From the NCBI GenBank assembly GCA_049999725.1, contig JBNGIS010018039.1, positions 1-24,351 of the forward strand: 24,351 nucleotides of DNA, given 5' to 3'. Made by a program: the position numbers and the translations under genes. The notes beneath the pieces are model-generated. The model was not told where the DNA came from. It made no database searches and saw only the letters and a list, made by a program, of their open reading frames with translations. Within the stretch, counting starts at the first letter, position 1; the number at the start of each line of letters is the position of its first letter. This document shows positions 1 through 9,279 of this stretch, one piece after another. This DNA comes from Haplomitrium mnioides. Its lineage: Eukaryota; Marchantiophyta; Haplomitriopsida; Calobryales.

Positions 1-475
1 CAGTGGATACTGGTTGGTGGGTTGCAGTAGAGCAAGGAGTGCTCAGATTTGTGTGTGCCTAGGGACTAGGTGGGCATTTTACAAGCAAACAGAGTAGTGG
101 GTGGTTGGAGGAACAATAGTTGGATGTGAGATCACGAGGTTGTTCCATAGCTGAATTCTCAACATCAAGCTCTGGGATATATTGGGTTGGAGTGGCCTGA
201 GTATCTAGTTTGAGAGAAGTGAGGTGTTGTATTGAAGGTAGGCATTGGAGTGTTGGTTTGAGAGTTCATAGCAAGTTGGAGAACTGGTTACTTGTGAATT
301 TCTCTGATTCAGCTTTTGTTTAAAATCAGCCTGTACAGCAGCTTTCTTATCTTAGAAGTGTCAGTCATACAGTTTGAGTAATTCTTGGCTTTTGTTCTAT
401 TATAGTAGTAGTAGTAGTTGATGTGTTGGTTTTGTGGAGAAAGGTTGTCAGTCCTAGAGTGGAGAGCGGTCCTAG
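1..475. other. Unassigned non-coding stretch left of element A
   Basis: I recognise no gene or element end here. Both strands are closed by stops apart from one short antisense frame. The sequence is moderately TG-rich. A (TAG)5 microsatellite lies near its right end, and the short phrase cctagagtgg occurs twice, about 17 bp apart, just before similarity to the integrase of element B/C begins near position 476. It could be the flank of a truncation junction, or part of another LTR that I cannot place. Confidence 0.4.
403..417. repeat. (TAG)5 microsatellite
   Basis: Five uninterrupted TAG units are read directly. They lie about 60 bp left of the point where integrase similarity begins. Confidence 0.8.
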
Positions 476-1294
476 AGTGGGTGGAGGCCAAAGCAACTAG
501 GAAGGACGATGCCAAAATAGTGGCAGCCTTCCTCTACGAGCAGATGTTCTGCAAGTTCAGGCCTCCTTTGGAGCTAGTTAGCGATCAGAGGACACATTTT
601 ATCAATCAGGTAATCCGAGACCTCACTAGTAGGTACCTGATCAAGCACAGAAGGACCACAACTTACCACCCCAAAGCTAATGGCCTAACAGAGAGGGCCA
701 ATGGGATCATGGGGAAAATCCTTAGCAAGACAATGGCATCAAACAAAGCAGATTGGGATCTTAAGCTACTTACTACAACCCATGCTTATAACCTGGCCTA
801 CAAGACTACAATGGGCCATTGTCCCTATTTCTTGGTCTTTGGACAACATGCCCTAGTGCCAGTGGGGTATGAGGTGCCCACCAGAAGGTTGTTGGAGAAG
901 GAGAGGATGGTTGAAGAGCAGAGCAGAAGGGAGAGGCTCTATCAACTGGAGAGCATGGAAGAAACTAGAGAGTTAGCCCAAGGGAGGTTGGAGCACCAGC
1001 AAGAGCTCAGAAAGAAGCAACATAACAAGCAGATCAAACCAACTAACCTTCGAGAGGGAAATCTGGTGATGTTGTATGACAACAGGTTTGTGCATTTCCT
1101 TGGAAAATTGCACACAAGATGGATGGGGCCATTCATTTTGAGGAAGCTCCATTGGAATGGATCAGTGGAGTTGGAGACACTGGAGGGTCACAAGTTTGCC
1201 AATAAGGTGCACTTTGACAGGCTGAAGAAGTATGAGAATCAAGAGGAGAACGAGGGCCCAACTATGACTCATCAAAAGTGTCCAACCAGTAGAG
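476..1294 (+). pseudogene. Ty3/gypsy integrase C-terminal half (element A), 5'-truncated
   Basis: This is the integrase portion of a Ty3/gypsy pol polyprotein, which inserts element cDNA into the chromosome. The visible part starts inside the catalytic core, just after where the first catalytic Asp would be. It includes the second Asp (LVSDQRTHF) and the catalytic Glu (HPKANGLTERAN). A charged linker and the C-terminal GPF module (TRWMGPFIL, then VHFDRLKKYE) follow. It aligns closely with the integrase at 19150-19970. The N-terminal zinc finger, RNase H and RT are absent, so this is a truncated copy. Near 1270 it is one base shorter than the B/C copy. That shift puts the normal stop out of frame, so translation runs into the TG repeat and ends at 1332 with an artificial VCVCVCV tail. 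No chromodomain is visible. The family call is firm; the sublineage is not assigned. Confidence 0.9.
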
Positions 1295-1361
1295 GTAAGT
1301 TGTGTGTGTGTGTGTGTGTGTGTGTTCTATAAGGGGGGCGTTTTGTGGGGTTGTATTGCAG
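1295..1361 (+). other. Putative 67-nt intron after integrase (element A)
   Basis: The segment starts with the consensus donor AG|GTAAGT and ends with TTGTATTGCAG. A (TG)12 run at 1301-1324 follows the donor. The equivalent segment in element B/C (19971-20037) is also exactly 67 nt, with the same donor and a similar acceptor, although the TG tract differs. Downstream of the acceptor the frame is open for 70 codons, through the polypurine tract and into the LTR. Splicing itself is inferred, not shown. Confidence 0.45.
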
Positions 1362-1450
1362 AAGTTGCAAAATTCTAGCCAACGACCATTCAGCAGAGGC
1401 ACCCAACAGAGTGAGGGAGAAGAGGTGTGTTTGCGGGGACGCTTCACACT

Positions 1451-1464
1451 TGAAAGGGGAGTTA
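1451..1464 (+). promoter_or_regulatory. Polypurine tract of element A
   Basis: A purine run (tgaaaggggagtta) lies immediately before the LTR start TGTCAG. It is the expected plus-strand priming site, and it matches the tract at 20125-20137 in element B/C. Confidence 0.8.
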
Positions 1465-1672
1465 TGTCAGCCAGCGACTTGGGGCACTAAGGCGAAATTC
1501 AAGAAATCAAGAGCAGCATTGGCACAATATCCCTTTTGCAAGTGTAAAGGCACCTTGGAAGCAACAGATTGACCTCAATCAGCTAGTAAGAACAGGGCGC
1601 AGGAATCCTCGGAGGATGAGAAGGGAACCGTGATCGCCAGCTAGGGGAGGGGTACCACTACAAAAATCCGAA

Positions 1673-1909
1673 GTGAGCAAGCGAGAACCCGTGGGCCTCG
1701 TGGAGATGTGGGGATCAAAGTTGAGCGGGGAAGAAGGGAACGCCCACCCCAAGCGAAGCGATCGGAGGACAAAGAACGGATCTACAACGCAGAAATCCGA
1801 AGGCACTCAGAGGAGAGAGAGATCGCGGACATGGCCTGCCGTTGCCACACCTCAAGAGCAAGGATCAAAGAAGGAAGGAGGAGTCAAGATCGTCGCAAGG
1901 GCAAGCTAG
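1673..1909 (+). other. Open frame in U3 of LTR A, low-confidence coding
   Basis: This 78-codon frame is rich in Lys, Arg, Ser and Glu. Its frame and spaced residues (RSDRR.KN.STT.KS.GT) match frames at the same place in LTR B (12609-13124) and LTR C (20401-20754). The DNA here is purine-rich, and a second overlapping frame is also open, so the openness may reflect composition. I do not recognise a protein family. Confidence 0.2.
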
Positions 1910-2254
1910 GCCAGGGAGCGAGGGACACCTCGATTCTGCAAGCTTGAGCACGCTTTGCAAGGGTCTGATTGGCCCTTCTTTCTTGAATCCGCGAATCCTA
2001 GCGGAAACGTGAAGTTTTATGAAGGCTCCGTGAGATTCCACGGAAACGTGGCGTCTCTAGAGCGATTCGCGGGATTCTACAGACAACGTGGCAGCTCCAA
2101 GAAGCCCGGAGATCTTCACGAGAAGTGGCGTGGCCTAGTAAAGCTTAACGAGATTGCGCCTCCCTAAGTGAGGGTCCCGGTTAAGTGGGTTCCGATCCAT
2201 CTTCTAACGTGGGTGGCCTGCTTAACATGGATCCGTTGAGAGGTCCAACCACTC

Positions 2255-2750
2255 GAAAAGGCGATCTATCGAGAGTTCGGTCAAAGGAAAACCAAAGAGT
2301 GCCAAAGGAGTGACTTAACGCAGATCCGACTGGAGGAGGACCGAAGAAGCTGAAGGGGTGACTTAGCGCAGAATCGGCCAGAGGAGAACCGATGAAGCCA
2401 AAAATGGGATCTATTGCAGGTCCGGTCAGACGAAGAGTAAGCAATGGCGAAACTGCAACCTATCTACGATCCGATCATAAGAGAAACAAGGCGTTCCAAA
2501 AAGGTGATCCATCACCAATTGTCCAACGGGAAAAACGAGATGAGCCAGAAGGGCGATATGTCGACAATCCAATGGGGAGAAAGGAAGGATGCACCGAAAA
2601 GGCGATTTGTCAAAGAACCGGAGAGCAAGGTGGGATCGGCCGGAAAGGCGACTTAGCACAAATTTGACACGAGGAAGAAGCAAGCAATGTCGAAAAGATG
2701 ACCGGTTACAGATTCGGCAAGACAAGGGGGAAAAGTTTGATGGGGTACGG
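2255..2750 (+). repeat. Degenerate minisatellite in U3 of LTR A (about 50 bp units)
   Basis: Repeated phrases recur about every 40-60 bp: 'gaaaaggcgat', 'gacttagcgcagat', 'gatccgac', 'ggagaaccga'. The units are imperfect and I could not fix one period by eye. The same block occurs in LTR B (13255-13465 plus 14245-14520) and LTR C (20938-21420). Confidence 0.6.
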
Positions 2751-2974
2751 TCACGGCATTTGAAAGTTCCACAGAGGAGGTGGGCACTCTTTTGTTGTTC
2801 TTACAACGAGCGTGGTGACAAGTTGGTGAAAGGAGCATCGGACGTTGTTGTTCTTATAACGAGGGAGTTCCGAAACGGCAACATCGACACAGTTTCTTCT
2901 CGGCGAGGGAAGGATTTACAGATGACGTAGCATCCACGGAGGGTCAACAGAGCAACCTTGGAAGAAGGTCAAAC

Positions 2975-3290
2975 CGATGGTCTGCCTACCCCTTTGCAGG
3001 GTGGCGTCGGACGGTGCTCTTCGAATGACGTGGTGCCTTGAGAAGCTTGTAGGGGATTCCGCGGGTCAACTTCGGAAGGAGGTTAACGCAACGGTCCGCC
3101 TACCCCTTTACGGGGCGGCATTGGATGGCGCTCTTTGGATGACGTGGCGACTCTGGAAGCCTCAAGCAAGTCAGAGGACACGCTGCAGCACGTAGGAGCC
3201 CGTCGAGCCTCGGGCCACGAGCAGGTCAACTTTGGAGGAGGGGGTCAGCGCGACGGTCCGCTTACCCTTTGCGGGGCGGCGTAGGACGGC
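2975..3290 (+). repeat. Three GC-rich hairpin repeats in U3 of LTR A
   Basis: Three copies start near 2975, 3091 and 3251. Each has a core like CCGCCTACCCCTTTGCGGGG followed by CGG, which folds as CCGCC-(TA)-CCCC paired with GGGGCGG. Each is followed by a stretch related to GTCGGACGGCG, and the first two by a GACGTGG box. The same triplet set is present in LTRs B and C. Confidence 0.7.
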
Positions 3291-3646
3291 AAGGCCTTGG
3301 ATGACATGGTGCTCAAAGGGTCACTTGGGATATTCGGGAAAATCTGCAGAGATTATGTGGACTAGGGTCCGCAGGGCACTTCGGAACTCTATTCCGAGGA
3401 ACCCTTCGGACTTAGCTCCGCGGGAATCTGTAAAATCTCAGCTTGCAAGATTCCTCGGACTCTTCGTAGAAGTTACCGTTGTACTTGGCTTTTCCCAACC
3501 AACCGACAAGGCACACGGCGCGCTCTTCTTTTCCATTGTAACAGGAATAACAACCTCGCGGGACACGCGTCATCACCTCCTATTCTGAGCCAACGGGATT
3601 AACGACCTCTCTTCGGAACGGGCTCGAGGGATCAGCACTCAAGGGG

Positions 3647-3653
3647 TATATAT
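3647..3653 (+). promoter_or_regulatory. Probable TATA box of LTR A
   Basis: TATATAT sits in a GC-rich context (ggggTATATATcggggg). The same position in LTRs B and C reads TATACAT in nearly the same flanks. It is the natural candidate for the U3/R core promoter; the start site is not demonstrated. Confidence 0.6.
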
Positions 3654-4742
3654 CGGGGGCCTCCGATTTTGTTCAAATTGATGCACAAAGCGATCTAAGG
3701 ACGCGACAGCAACCTCAAGATAGGGAAATCGCAACGAGGTAAGGCAGCAGGAAGAATTCAGTGAGAAGCTCCGTGAAGCGGGTGAACTAGCTCTGGGGGC
3801 AAGCGAGGGCTCGGAGGTGGAATGGAGGGGCGTCGAGAATCGCTGAGTGATGAGCTCTAAAGGCTCGGGTGATCCAAGTGAACTCGTCCCTGTGAGTGGA
3901 CCAAAAGCAGAGGTGGACCGATACCTGAGCTAGAAGGGATTATTGCTTGCTGAGAATTTGGGAGAGGCTGCCAAGTGAGGAGCTTGGGGTCTTCTCTGCA
4001 TTCCATGTGCAAGGGCATCAACCCATAGTGTTTGGAGTACACTGTGGTGTAATTCTTCGAGTGGAGCTGAGAGGGAGGGGGGGCTTTGTTAGTGCCCGCG
4101 TAGTACGGAGTAAGACCTATCGAGGCTCAAGGTGGAGTGAGCTACCTGCAGTCGGGTAGACTGTCTCCCATAGGTGGGGGTGAAAGAAATCCTCTTCCTA
4201 GCCCGAGGAACTAAATTCATGGCTTCTCGCGAGGGAAGTTGAAAAACTATCTAGAGAGAGGGGTGTGTGGGTGGAAGTTGGTTGGAAGGCTGGAAGGCAG
4301 CCAATGATTCAGAAGGGAAGTATCAGTTGGTGAAATCAATCTAGAGGGCCTTCAAGGACTCTGTTTCTAATGCAGTACAGAGTTGGGAGTGTTTTGTGCA
4401 TATGTGTATAGCTAGATTTACTTTCTGCATTTGTATTGAAGAGACATTTTAGATTAGACTACATTAGGACAATTGAGCAGACCCTGGGACAGCCTTGGAG
4501 GGGGAGTCCAATCCCTTGACACAGTTCTGATATCCTGGAGGTAAATGCTCTCTATTTTTTATTCTATTGCATAGTTAGGAATTAGTACATCTTAGGATAG
4601 TTAAAATCAAGTGTACCAGTTCTGTGACAACCTTGAGAGGGGGAGTCTAGTCCTCTTGTATTGTTCATTGGTGCAGGTCACAAGCACATTTCTGCCCCAA
4701 AGCACAAATAAGATGGCAAGGTCTGAGTCATTGGGCCCTTGG

Positions 4743-4748
4743 AATAAA
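4743..4748 (+). terminator. AATAAA polyadenylation signal candidate, LTR A
   Basis: AATAAA occurs about 1.1 kb after the TATA box and is conserved at the matching place in LTR C (23789). It is deleted from LTR B. If used, it would give an R region of about 1 kb. Confidence 0.4.
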
Positions 4749-5004
4749 GTAAAGGAATTACACAAAGAACAATTATGGGTTATGAATGTGGACCTGTGGG
4801 TTGTATGAATGACTAACTTGAGTGCAACCAAAAGATAGTGAGTGGTGTGCTAAAGGCTTGGAAGGAAAAGGAGAATCTTTAAGGCCTCAAAGTGTTATTT
4901 GGCAAGGGGCCATCTCAGAAAAGAACCTGAAAGCCCTGAATCTGTCCTCTCTTGCCTTCAAAGTAGCACCTGAAAAGGTTAAGACCTAGAATAGAGGAGT
5001 GACA

Positions 5005-5870
5005 TATGGGATCTTTCAACCCCCTCCTCTTGCTACTTTATGCTCGAGTGCCTCTATCATAGGACTGGTGGGCCTTTTTCTCCTTGGACTCCTTGTGTTT
5101 CTCATGTTTTCTGCCCCTCTTCTCTTTGACCTCTTTTTTCTTCTTGCTCTCTTTCTTCTTCCGCCTTATATGGGACCTTTCATCCTCTTAGCTTTCTGGG
5201 CTGCTCTCACTCTCAGATTCAGACTCTGAAGAGGAGCTAGCCTCAAAGCTATCCTCTTGGCTAGAACTCTCCGAAGAACTTCGTGACTCATCCTTCCTCT
5301 TCGAGTGTGACACCTCAACCTTGACATAGGATTGGGCTTCTTCTAGTGCCTGCTCGAGGCATGTAGGCTTGGATCTCCTCACCCAAGCCCCTAAACTCCT
5401 TAGCAAGGCCAAAATGAACCAAGAGGTGAGCATTCCATCCGATGTCAGAGGTGTGATCTTCTTGGCCACTGGTTGAAATCGCTGCAGAAATTTCCGCACA
5501 AATTCGGTCTTCGTTATTTCCATTTGGCCGATCTTGATTAGGGCCTTTGTTTCACCTCCCACCTTCCTGAATTCCTCCAAGAAGGCTGTCTTGAAGGTGT
5601 CTCAATTCCTCTTGGTAGCCTCCGGCAAAGTCTGGTACCAAGGACCAGCCTCTCCCTTTAGCACTCTAGGGAGGATAGTTTCTTTAATCATGTTCTCCCC
5701 ATTAGCATACGCCGTGCCTTCAAAATCATTCAACCACTCATCCGGGTCCTCTCTGGTAGATCCTCAGAATGTTTTGTATCTAAACCGGGACCTCTGCGTT
5801 ACATGCCCTATATTGGCTATTGGGATGTTTGGTTGTACGGAACATGAAGCTCTAACCGCAGTTCCAAGGC
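5005..5870 (-). pseudogene. Ty3/gypsy gag (capsid-like) fragment, element D
   Basis: This is the structural Gag of an LTR retrotransposon, which would form the virus-like particle. Read leftwards from about 5870 it has DPDEWLNDFEGTAYANGE, then LKGEAGPWYQTLPE, then TFKTAFLEEFRK and FVRKFLQRFQ, a pattern typical of the retrotransposon gag family. The first two match the gag stub of element B/C (16623-16922). A Ser/Glu-rich tail (5188-5290) and a Lys-rich tail (5005-5160) follow. In-frame stops interrupt it at a tga before GSTRED, at RN*DTF (near 5600), and after the Ser/Glu tract. No CCHC zinc knuckle is visible before the break at 5004. The hydrophobic plus-strand frame at 4999-5229 is simply the antisense of the Lys-rich tail. 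Confidence 0.8.
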
Positions 5871-5939
5871 TTCTTCCACTTCTGAGGGAGATTCCTCCTT
5901 TATCAAAATGGGGCAACCTCCTTGGCTGATCTCCTTCCA

Positions 5940-6360
5940 CTTCTGGTGCTAAGCTGCTCCCATAATTCTAGAATTTTTTTTGTTGCTCCACTTTTTACTT
6001 AACAAATTAACGCAAGGTTAAGTTCCAGAACTCTTTCGTCCCACCGTGATTGCCAAAAAATAAGTTAAAGTCAGCCCTAAGCTCAGTCTCTTATCTCTTT
6101 TCCGACCAATATACACCAACTTAAGGGCTGATTTGTGTTTTGGGACTTTTTATGAGAGGGGCTTGGCACCAATTTGACCTCAACTCTTACTTACCCACTC
6201 TGGAGTAACTACAGCACCGACTTACAACAACAAAGTACAACACACGCACTCACACACCCTCAGCCAACACACGTTCTTCCGCTAAAACCAAGAGACTTGA
6301 ATAAGATTTCATAATATTTCAGCAGGCTCACAAATACTCCAATTATAATGAGCCTCTAGC
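5940..6360 (-). other. Untranslated leader of element D
   Basis: This lies between the primer-binding site and gag on the minus strand. I see no conserved coding frame. It contains ttttttggcaatcacggtgg (around 6040-6060), which looks superficially like a second primer-binding site but does not follow an LTR end. Confidence 0.4.
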
Positions 6361-6380
6361 CTGCCCTCCTTCTAGTGCCA
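6361..6380 (-). promoter_or_regulatory. Primer-binding site of element D
   Basis: On the minus strand this reads TGGCACTAGAAGGAGGGCAG, beginning with the TGG that complements a tRNA CCA end. It lies about 10 bp past the LTR end and closely matches the site of element B/C at 16475. The tRNA partner is not identified. Confidence 0.7.
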
Positions 6381-6384
6381 AAAG

Positions 6385-6840
6385 ATGCAGGTCATGCCCC
6401 TCCTTCAAGCCATAACCTCTAGAGGTGCCACTTTGGAAGGCAAGGGTGGACAAAACAGGGGCTCAGGTTCTTTTATGGGATAGCCTCGCTGCAAGTTATC
6501 TCTTTGAGGTCTTACAGAAGTTCTTCTTCACCTTACAAGCCTTGCCACTGATCCACAATTACTTCAATATCAATCTTGCTCATTCACACACATTTCCAAA
6601 CTACACACATACAAATCCGAGGCACTTCTGGTGGCAGTCCGAAGTATATTTCAAGGATCCAAAAATTGGACCCAAACACCTTGCGTACAAAATGGGAGCA
6701 AAGTCCAATAGTTCTGACTCCTCATTCGTAGGGTTTTCCCAGGTTCCGAACAAGCCGAAATGTCGGTATACTCTGAATCCAAAGTGCTTTTCAGAAAATA
6801 CAAACAGAAAGCAACTCTAGCTAACACACACACCTACATA

Positions 6841-6878
<38 letters not shown>

Positions 6879-7650
6879 GCGCTCTGCCAAAATTGTATGC
6901 CCTTCAACGTCGCAAGATCCGAGCTTTCCAGCAAACTTCTCTCCTCCACGAACAACAACTCCAACCTTCCTTCAATTTCTCACCCACGCACCTCATCCAG
7001 ACAATTTTTCAACTTCTTTCGCGAGAAGCTTTGAATTTACTTCCTCAAGTTTGGAAGAAGTCTTCTTTAACTTCCACCTCTGGAAGGTAGTCCTCTCGAT
7101 TGCTGGCCACACACTCCACCCCGAACCTAGAATGGATCTTCTCCGCAGTGCGCGGGCACTAGCACAGCCACTCATCTCTTGGCTCCACTTCAGCGATAAG
7201 ACCAGAAACGCACTCTGAGCGTCCCTAGGATTGATGCTCTTACACAGACGATGCTTAGACGACCCCAAGATCCCCTCTTGGCAGCCTCTCCCGAATTCAA
7301 GACAGAAAGAATTCCCTTCAGCTTCAAGTATTGATTCACCTCTAAATGCTGGTCCACCTATAGAGATGAGTACATCTGGATTGCTTGAGCCTCTAGAGCT
7401 CCCCGCCTAGCGATTCTCAACGCCCCTCCAATCCATCTCCACCCCCGCTAGCACCCTACACAAGTCCACTCGCTTCACGTGAAGCTTCATTGGAATTCTC
7501 TCCTCCCTCCCTCGTTGCATCTTCATGTTCGAGATTGCTTTCGCACCTCAAGGTTGCATATGCACCAACCCCCCAAACGTCGCAGCACATCAATCTACAT
7601 CCCCTCCCCCTCCCCCCCACACTCCCGTTCCCCTGAAGCGTTCTTGTTTT
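6385..7650 (-). mobile_element. Partial 5' LTR of element D (R/U5 side)
   Basis: The minus strand aligns with LTR A from about 3640 to 5004, with many substitutions and indels. It has a single copy of the block that is duplicated in LTRs B and C. A long (AC)17 tract (TG on the minus strand) lies inside it. The TATA region is degraded. The exact LTR end (about 6385-6391) is uncertain because the terminal bases have diverged. Plus-strand frames here (6425-6820, 6760-7218) are antisense to the LTR and are not called as genes. Confidence 0.7.
6842..6875. repeat. (AC)17 microsatellite
   Basis: An uninterrupted AC dinucleotide run inside the U5 part of LTR D. It is at a different place from the TG tracts that follow integrase in A and B/C. 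Confidence 0.9.
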
Positions 7651-8134
7651 CCCCATATTTCGGTAGTTGTTTCAGTTGGTACAACTTCTTGGTGTGGTAA
7701 CACATGTCTGTACAATTAAAGATTGTTTCCAAGAAATACGGTCCAAAGTTAACGGTATGTTCCAAAGTTCTAAATAATTCTGCAGACAAGTCCAAAGAAT
7801 CCCGCGGGCTGGAGTTTTTAAATGCAAGAAAAGGCTAGAACTTCAAGATTCATCTTCATAGAAAAGTGTTAGTTTTGACATGCAGTTTGAGATGAGTTCA
7901 AATGCCAATTTTTAGGAGTTAAGCGAAGGAGTAGCAAAAACATCAAATGTAAAAGCGAGTATATTGGGGAAAAAGATGACTTCTATTGAATCAGATAGCT
8001 TCACCTAGAAAGATCAAAAAGGTGAACATCTCCTATTGCTGGATGCGCTTACGGATCGAATCGTTCAGCACAACATAAGAATTCTTTGTCTGGGCCAAAA
8101 CCCAAACGGGTAAACACCTTACGCAAAAAAAAAT
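7651..8134. other. AT-rich spacer between element D and the relict gene
   Basis: The composition shifts to AT-rich here. I see no coding frame that I can support. It could contain upstream exon or promoter remnants of the gene relict that follows. Confidence 0.4.
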
Positions 8135-8982
8135 TTGCAGAAAGTTCATCATGACAAGAGTTTTGTGAAGAAAAAGCTCGATCTAATGTCCATTTCTAAA
8201 TTGAAGAGAATTTCTTATTGTCAAAGTAGTTGCTTGTCGTTGTGCAAGACAGATTTTTTGAAAACTGTGAGAGAAACGTACTTTCGACAAAGCATGAAGA
8301 ATCGAGATATCACACTACAATGGGGAATACTAAGAAAAGACTCTGATGTTGAAAATTGGTCTACATTGCTTGTGGTACCTTTGTCTGTAGAAGAGCATTC
8401 AAATTAATATTAGCAATAGGGAATGATAGAATCCAAAGGATTTAAAATTTTAAAAATGCAAATTCTAGAGGCATTTTTTGAAAAAGAGAACTGTTTGCTA
8501 AAGGAGTTTTTGTGCATGAGTGGATGGACAATTTTTTCCAATGACATTGCAAGAGAATACCCACTCATGAAGTGTACAACTAGCTCGATAATTTCACAAA
8601 ATAGGAAGTTTATGACTACGATACAACTTACTTGAAAGAGAAAGATCCCCATTATATTCTTAGTTTCTTGGGTTTTACAAAGCATTGGAGAACTCATTTT
8701 CCAAATAAAAAAATTCCAAAACGCAATAGATTTGCTGGTTGTGAAACATACGAAGAAATAAAATCTTTGCAAGAAAAATATGTCTTGGAGTCCGCCAAAG
8801 GTAACAAATTTTCTTCTCTTTTGACACATTTGCCTAATCCATCTTTTTTTCTCTAGACTCAAAGCCTAGTTCTAGAGATATTATGTTTTCTCAACTTATA
8901 GGTAAAAGATTTTTTCTTTTGAAAGTTATTAAGCAAAGAAGATTTGAGTTGAATAATTCTTAGCAAGTTGAGTGGTGAGAAG

Positions 8983-9006
8983 AGAGTCTATACTCGTATA
9001 GACTCT
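8983..9006. repeat. Perfect inverted repeat, 10-bp arms
   Basis: AGAGTCTATA and TATAGACTCT flank a 4-base loop CTCG. It lies in the AT-rich gap (possible intron) of the relict gene and shares CTATA/TATAG with the GCGCGC palindromes nearby. Confidence 0.75.
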
Positions 9007-9168
9007 GTTGTTTTATATTTCAATTTTAACCTTGTCTGCAGGAAAATAAAGCCTGACAATGAATTTGATTGTTGTGGTGACCTTATCCTTGCAACAAGTT
9101 TTGTTTTTGTTCCTTTAAATGAAAAGCCGTTGTAAAACAAATTTTTAAAAAATTGTTTTTGTTGTTCG

Positions 9169-9194
9169 CAAATCCTATACGCGCATAGGATTTG
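9169..9194. repeat. Perfect inverted repeat around CGCG
   Basis: CAAATCCTAT and ATAGGATTTG flank the loop ACGCGC. The arms are perfectly complementary over 10 bp. Confidence 0.75.
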
Positions 9195-9267
9195 TTCTTG
9201 ATTCACTTAAAACTAGTCACGATATCATTCATAACAAGCCATGATATTGGTGTTGTTGTATTGGTCC

Positions 9268-9279
9268 TATGCGCGCATA
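9268..9279. repeat. Palindrome TATGCGCGCATA
   Basis: A 12-bp perfect palindrome about 90 bp after the previous inverted repeat, and very close in sequence to CTATGCGCGCATAG at 11919. Confidence 0.75.

Larger units (their letters stand above)
1465..5004 (+). mobile_element. 3' LTR of element A (about 3.54 kb)
   Basis: The LTR begins TGTCAG directly after the polypurine tract and ends GAGTGACA, giving the short inverted ends TGTCA/TGACA. It is homologous along its length to the LTRs at 12465-16465 and 20138-24050 but clearly more diverged, so it represents another subfamily or an older copy. Its order is an open purine-rich start, a minisatellite, three GC-rich hairpin repeats, TATATAT at 3647, one copy of the R/U5 block, and AATAAA at 4743. 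The 5' LTR of this copy is not in the window. The right end abuts the gag of element D. Confidence 0.85.
5005..7650 (-). mobile_element. 5' part of a Ty3/gypsy element (D), reverse orientation, truncated
   Basis: Read on the minus strand this gives, in order, the second half of an LTR, a primer-binding site, a leader and a gag frame. The LTR part matches LTR A in the R/U5 blocks: 'gagaggctgccaag', 'cttctcgcgaaagaagttg', 'aaaagaacctgag'. The element has no U3, PR, RT, RNase H or integrase here. Its gag stops abruptly where the 3' LTR of element A ends at 5004, so A probably inserted into D and the rest was lost. The right boundary with AT-rich DNA, near 7650, is approximate. Confidence 0.75.

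Noticed and set aside
4999-5229. Plus-strand frame giving a very hydrophobic, membrane-like 76-residue sequence
   Set aside because: It is antisense to the Lys-rich and Ser/Glu-rich gag tail of element D; Lys codons read backwards give Phe and Leu.
5534-5929. 131-codon plus-strand frame
   Set aside because: Antisense shadow of the gag of element D, which has recognisable motifs on the minus strand.
6035-6062. Second primer-binding-like string (ttttttggcaatcacggtgg on the minus strand)
   Set aside because: No LTR end precedes it; the site at 6361-6380 matches the B/C site and sits at an LTR end.
6425-7218. Two overlapping plus-strand frames of 131 and 152 codons
   Set aside because: They lie antisense to LTR D and run through the AC microsatellite; no homology or domain is visible.
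8410-8862. 150-codon minus-strand frame, Phe- and Ile-rich
   Set aside because: Antisense to the DUF7869-type relict, whose motifs are on the plus strand; no recognisable protein features.
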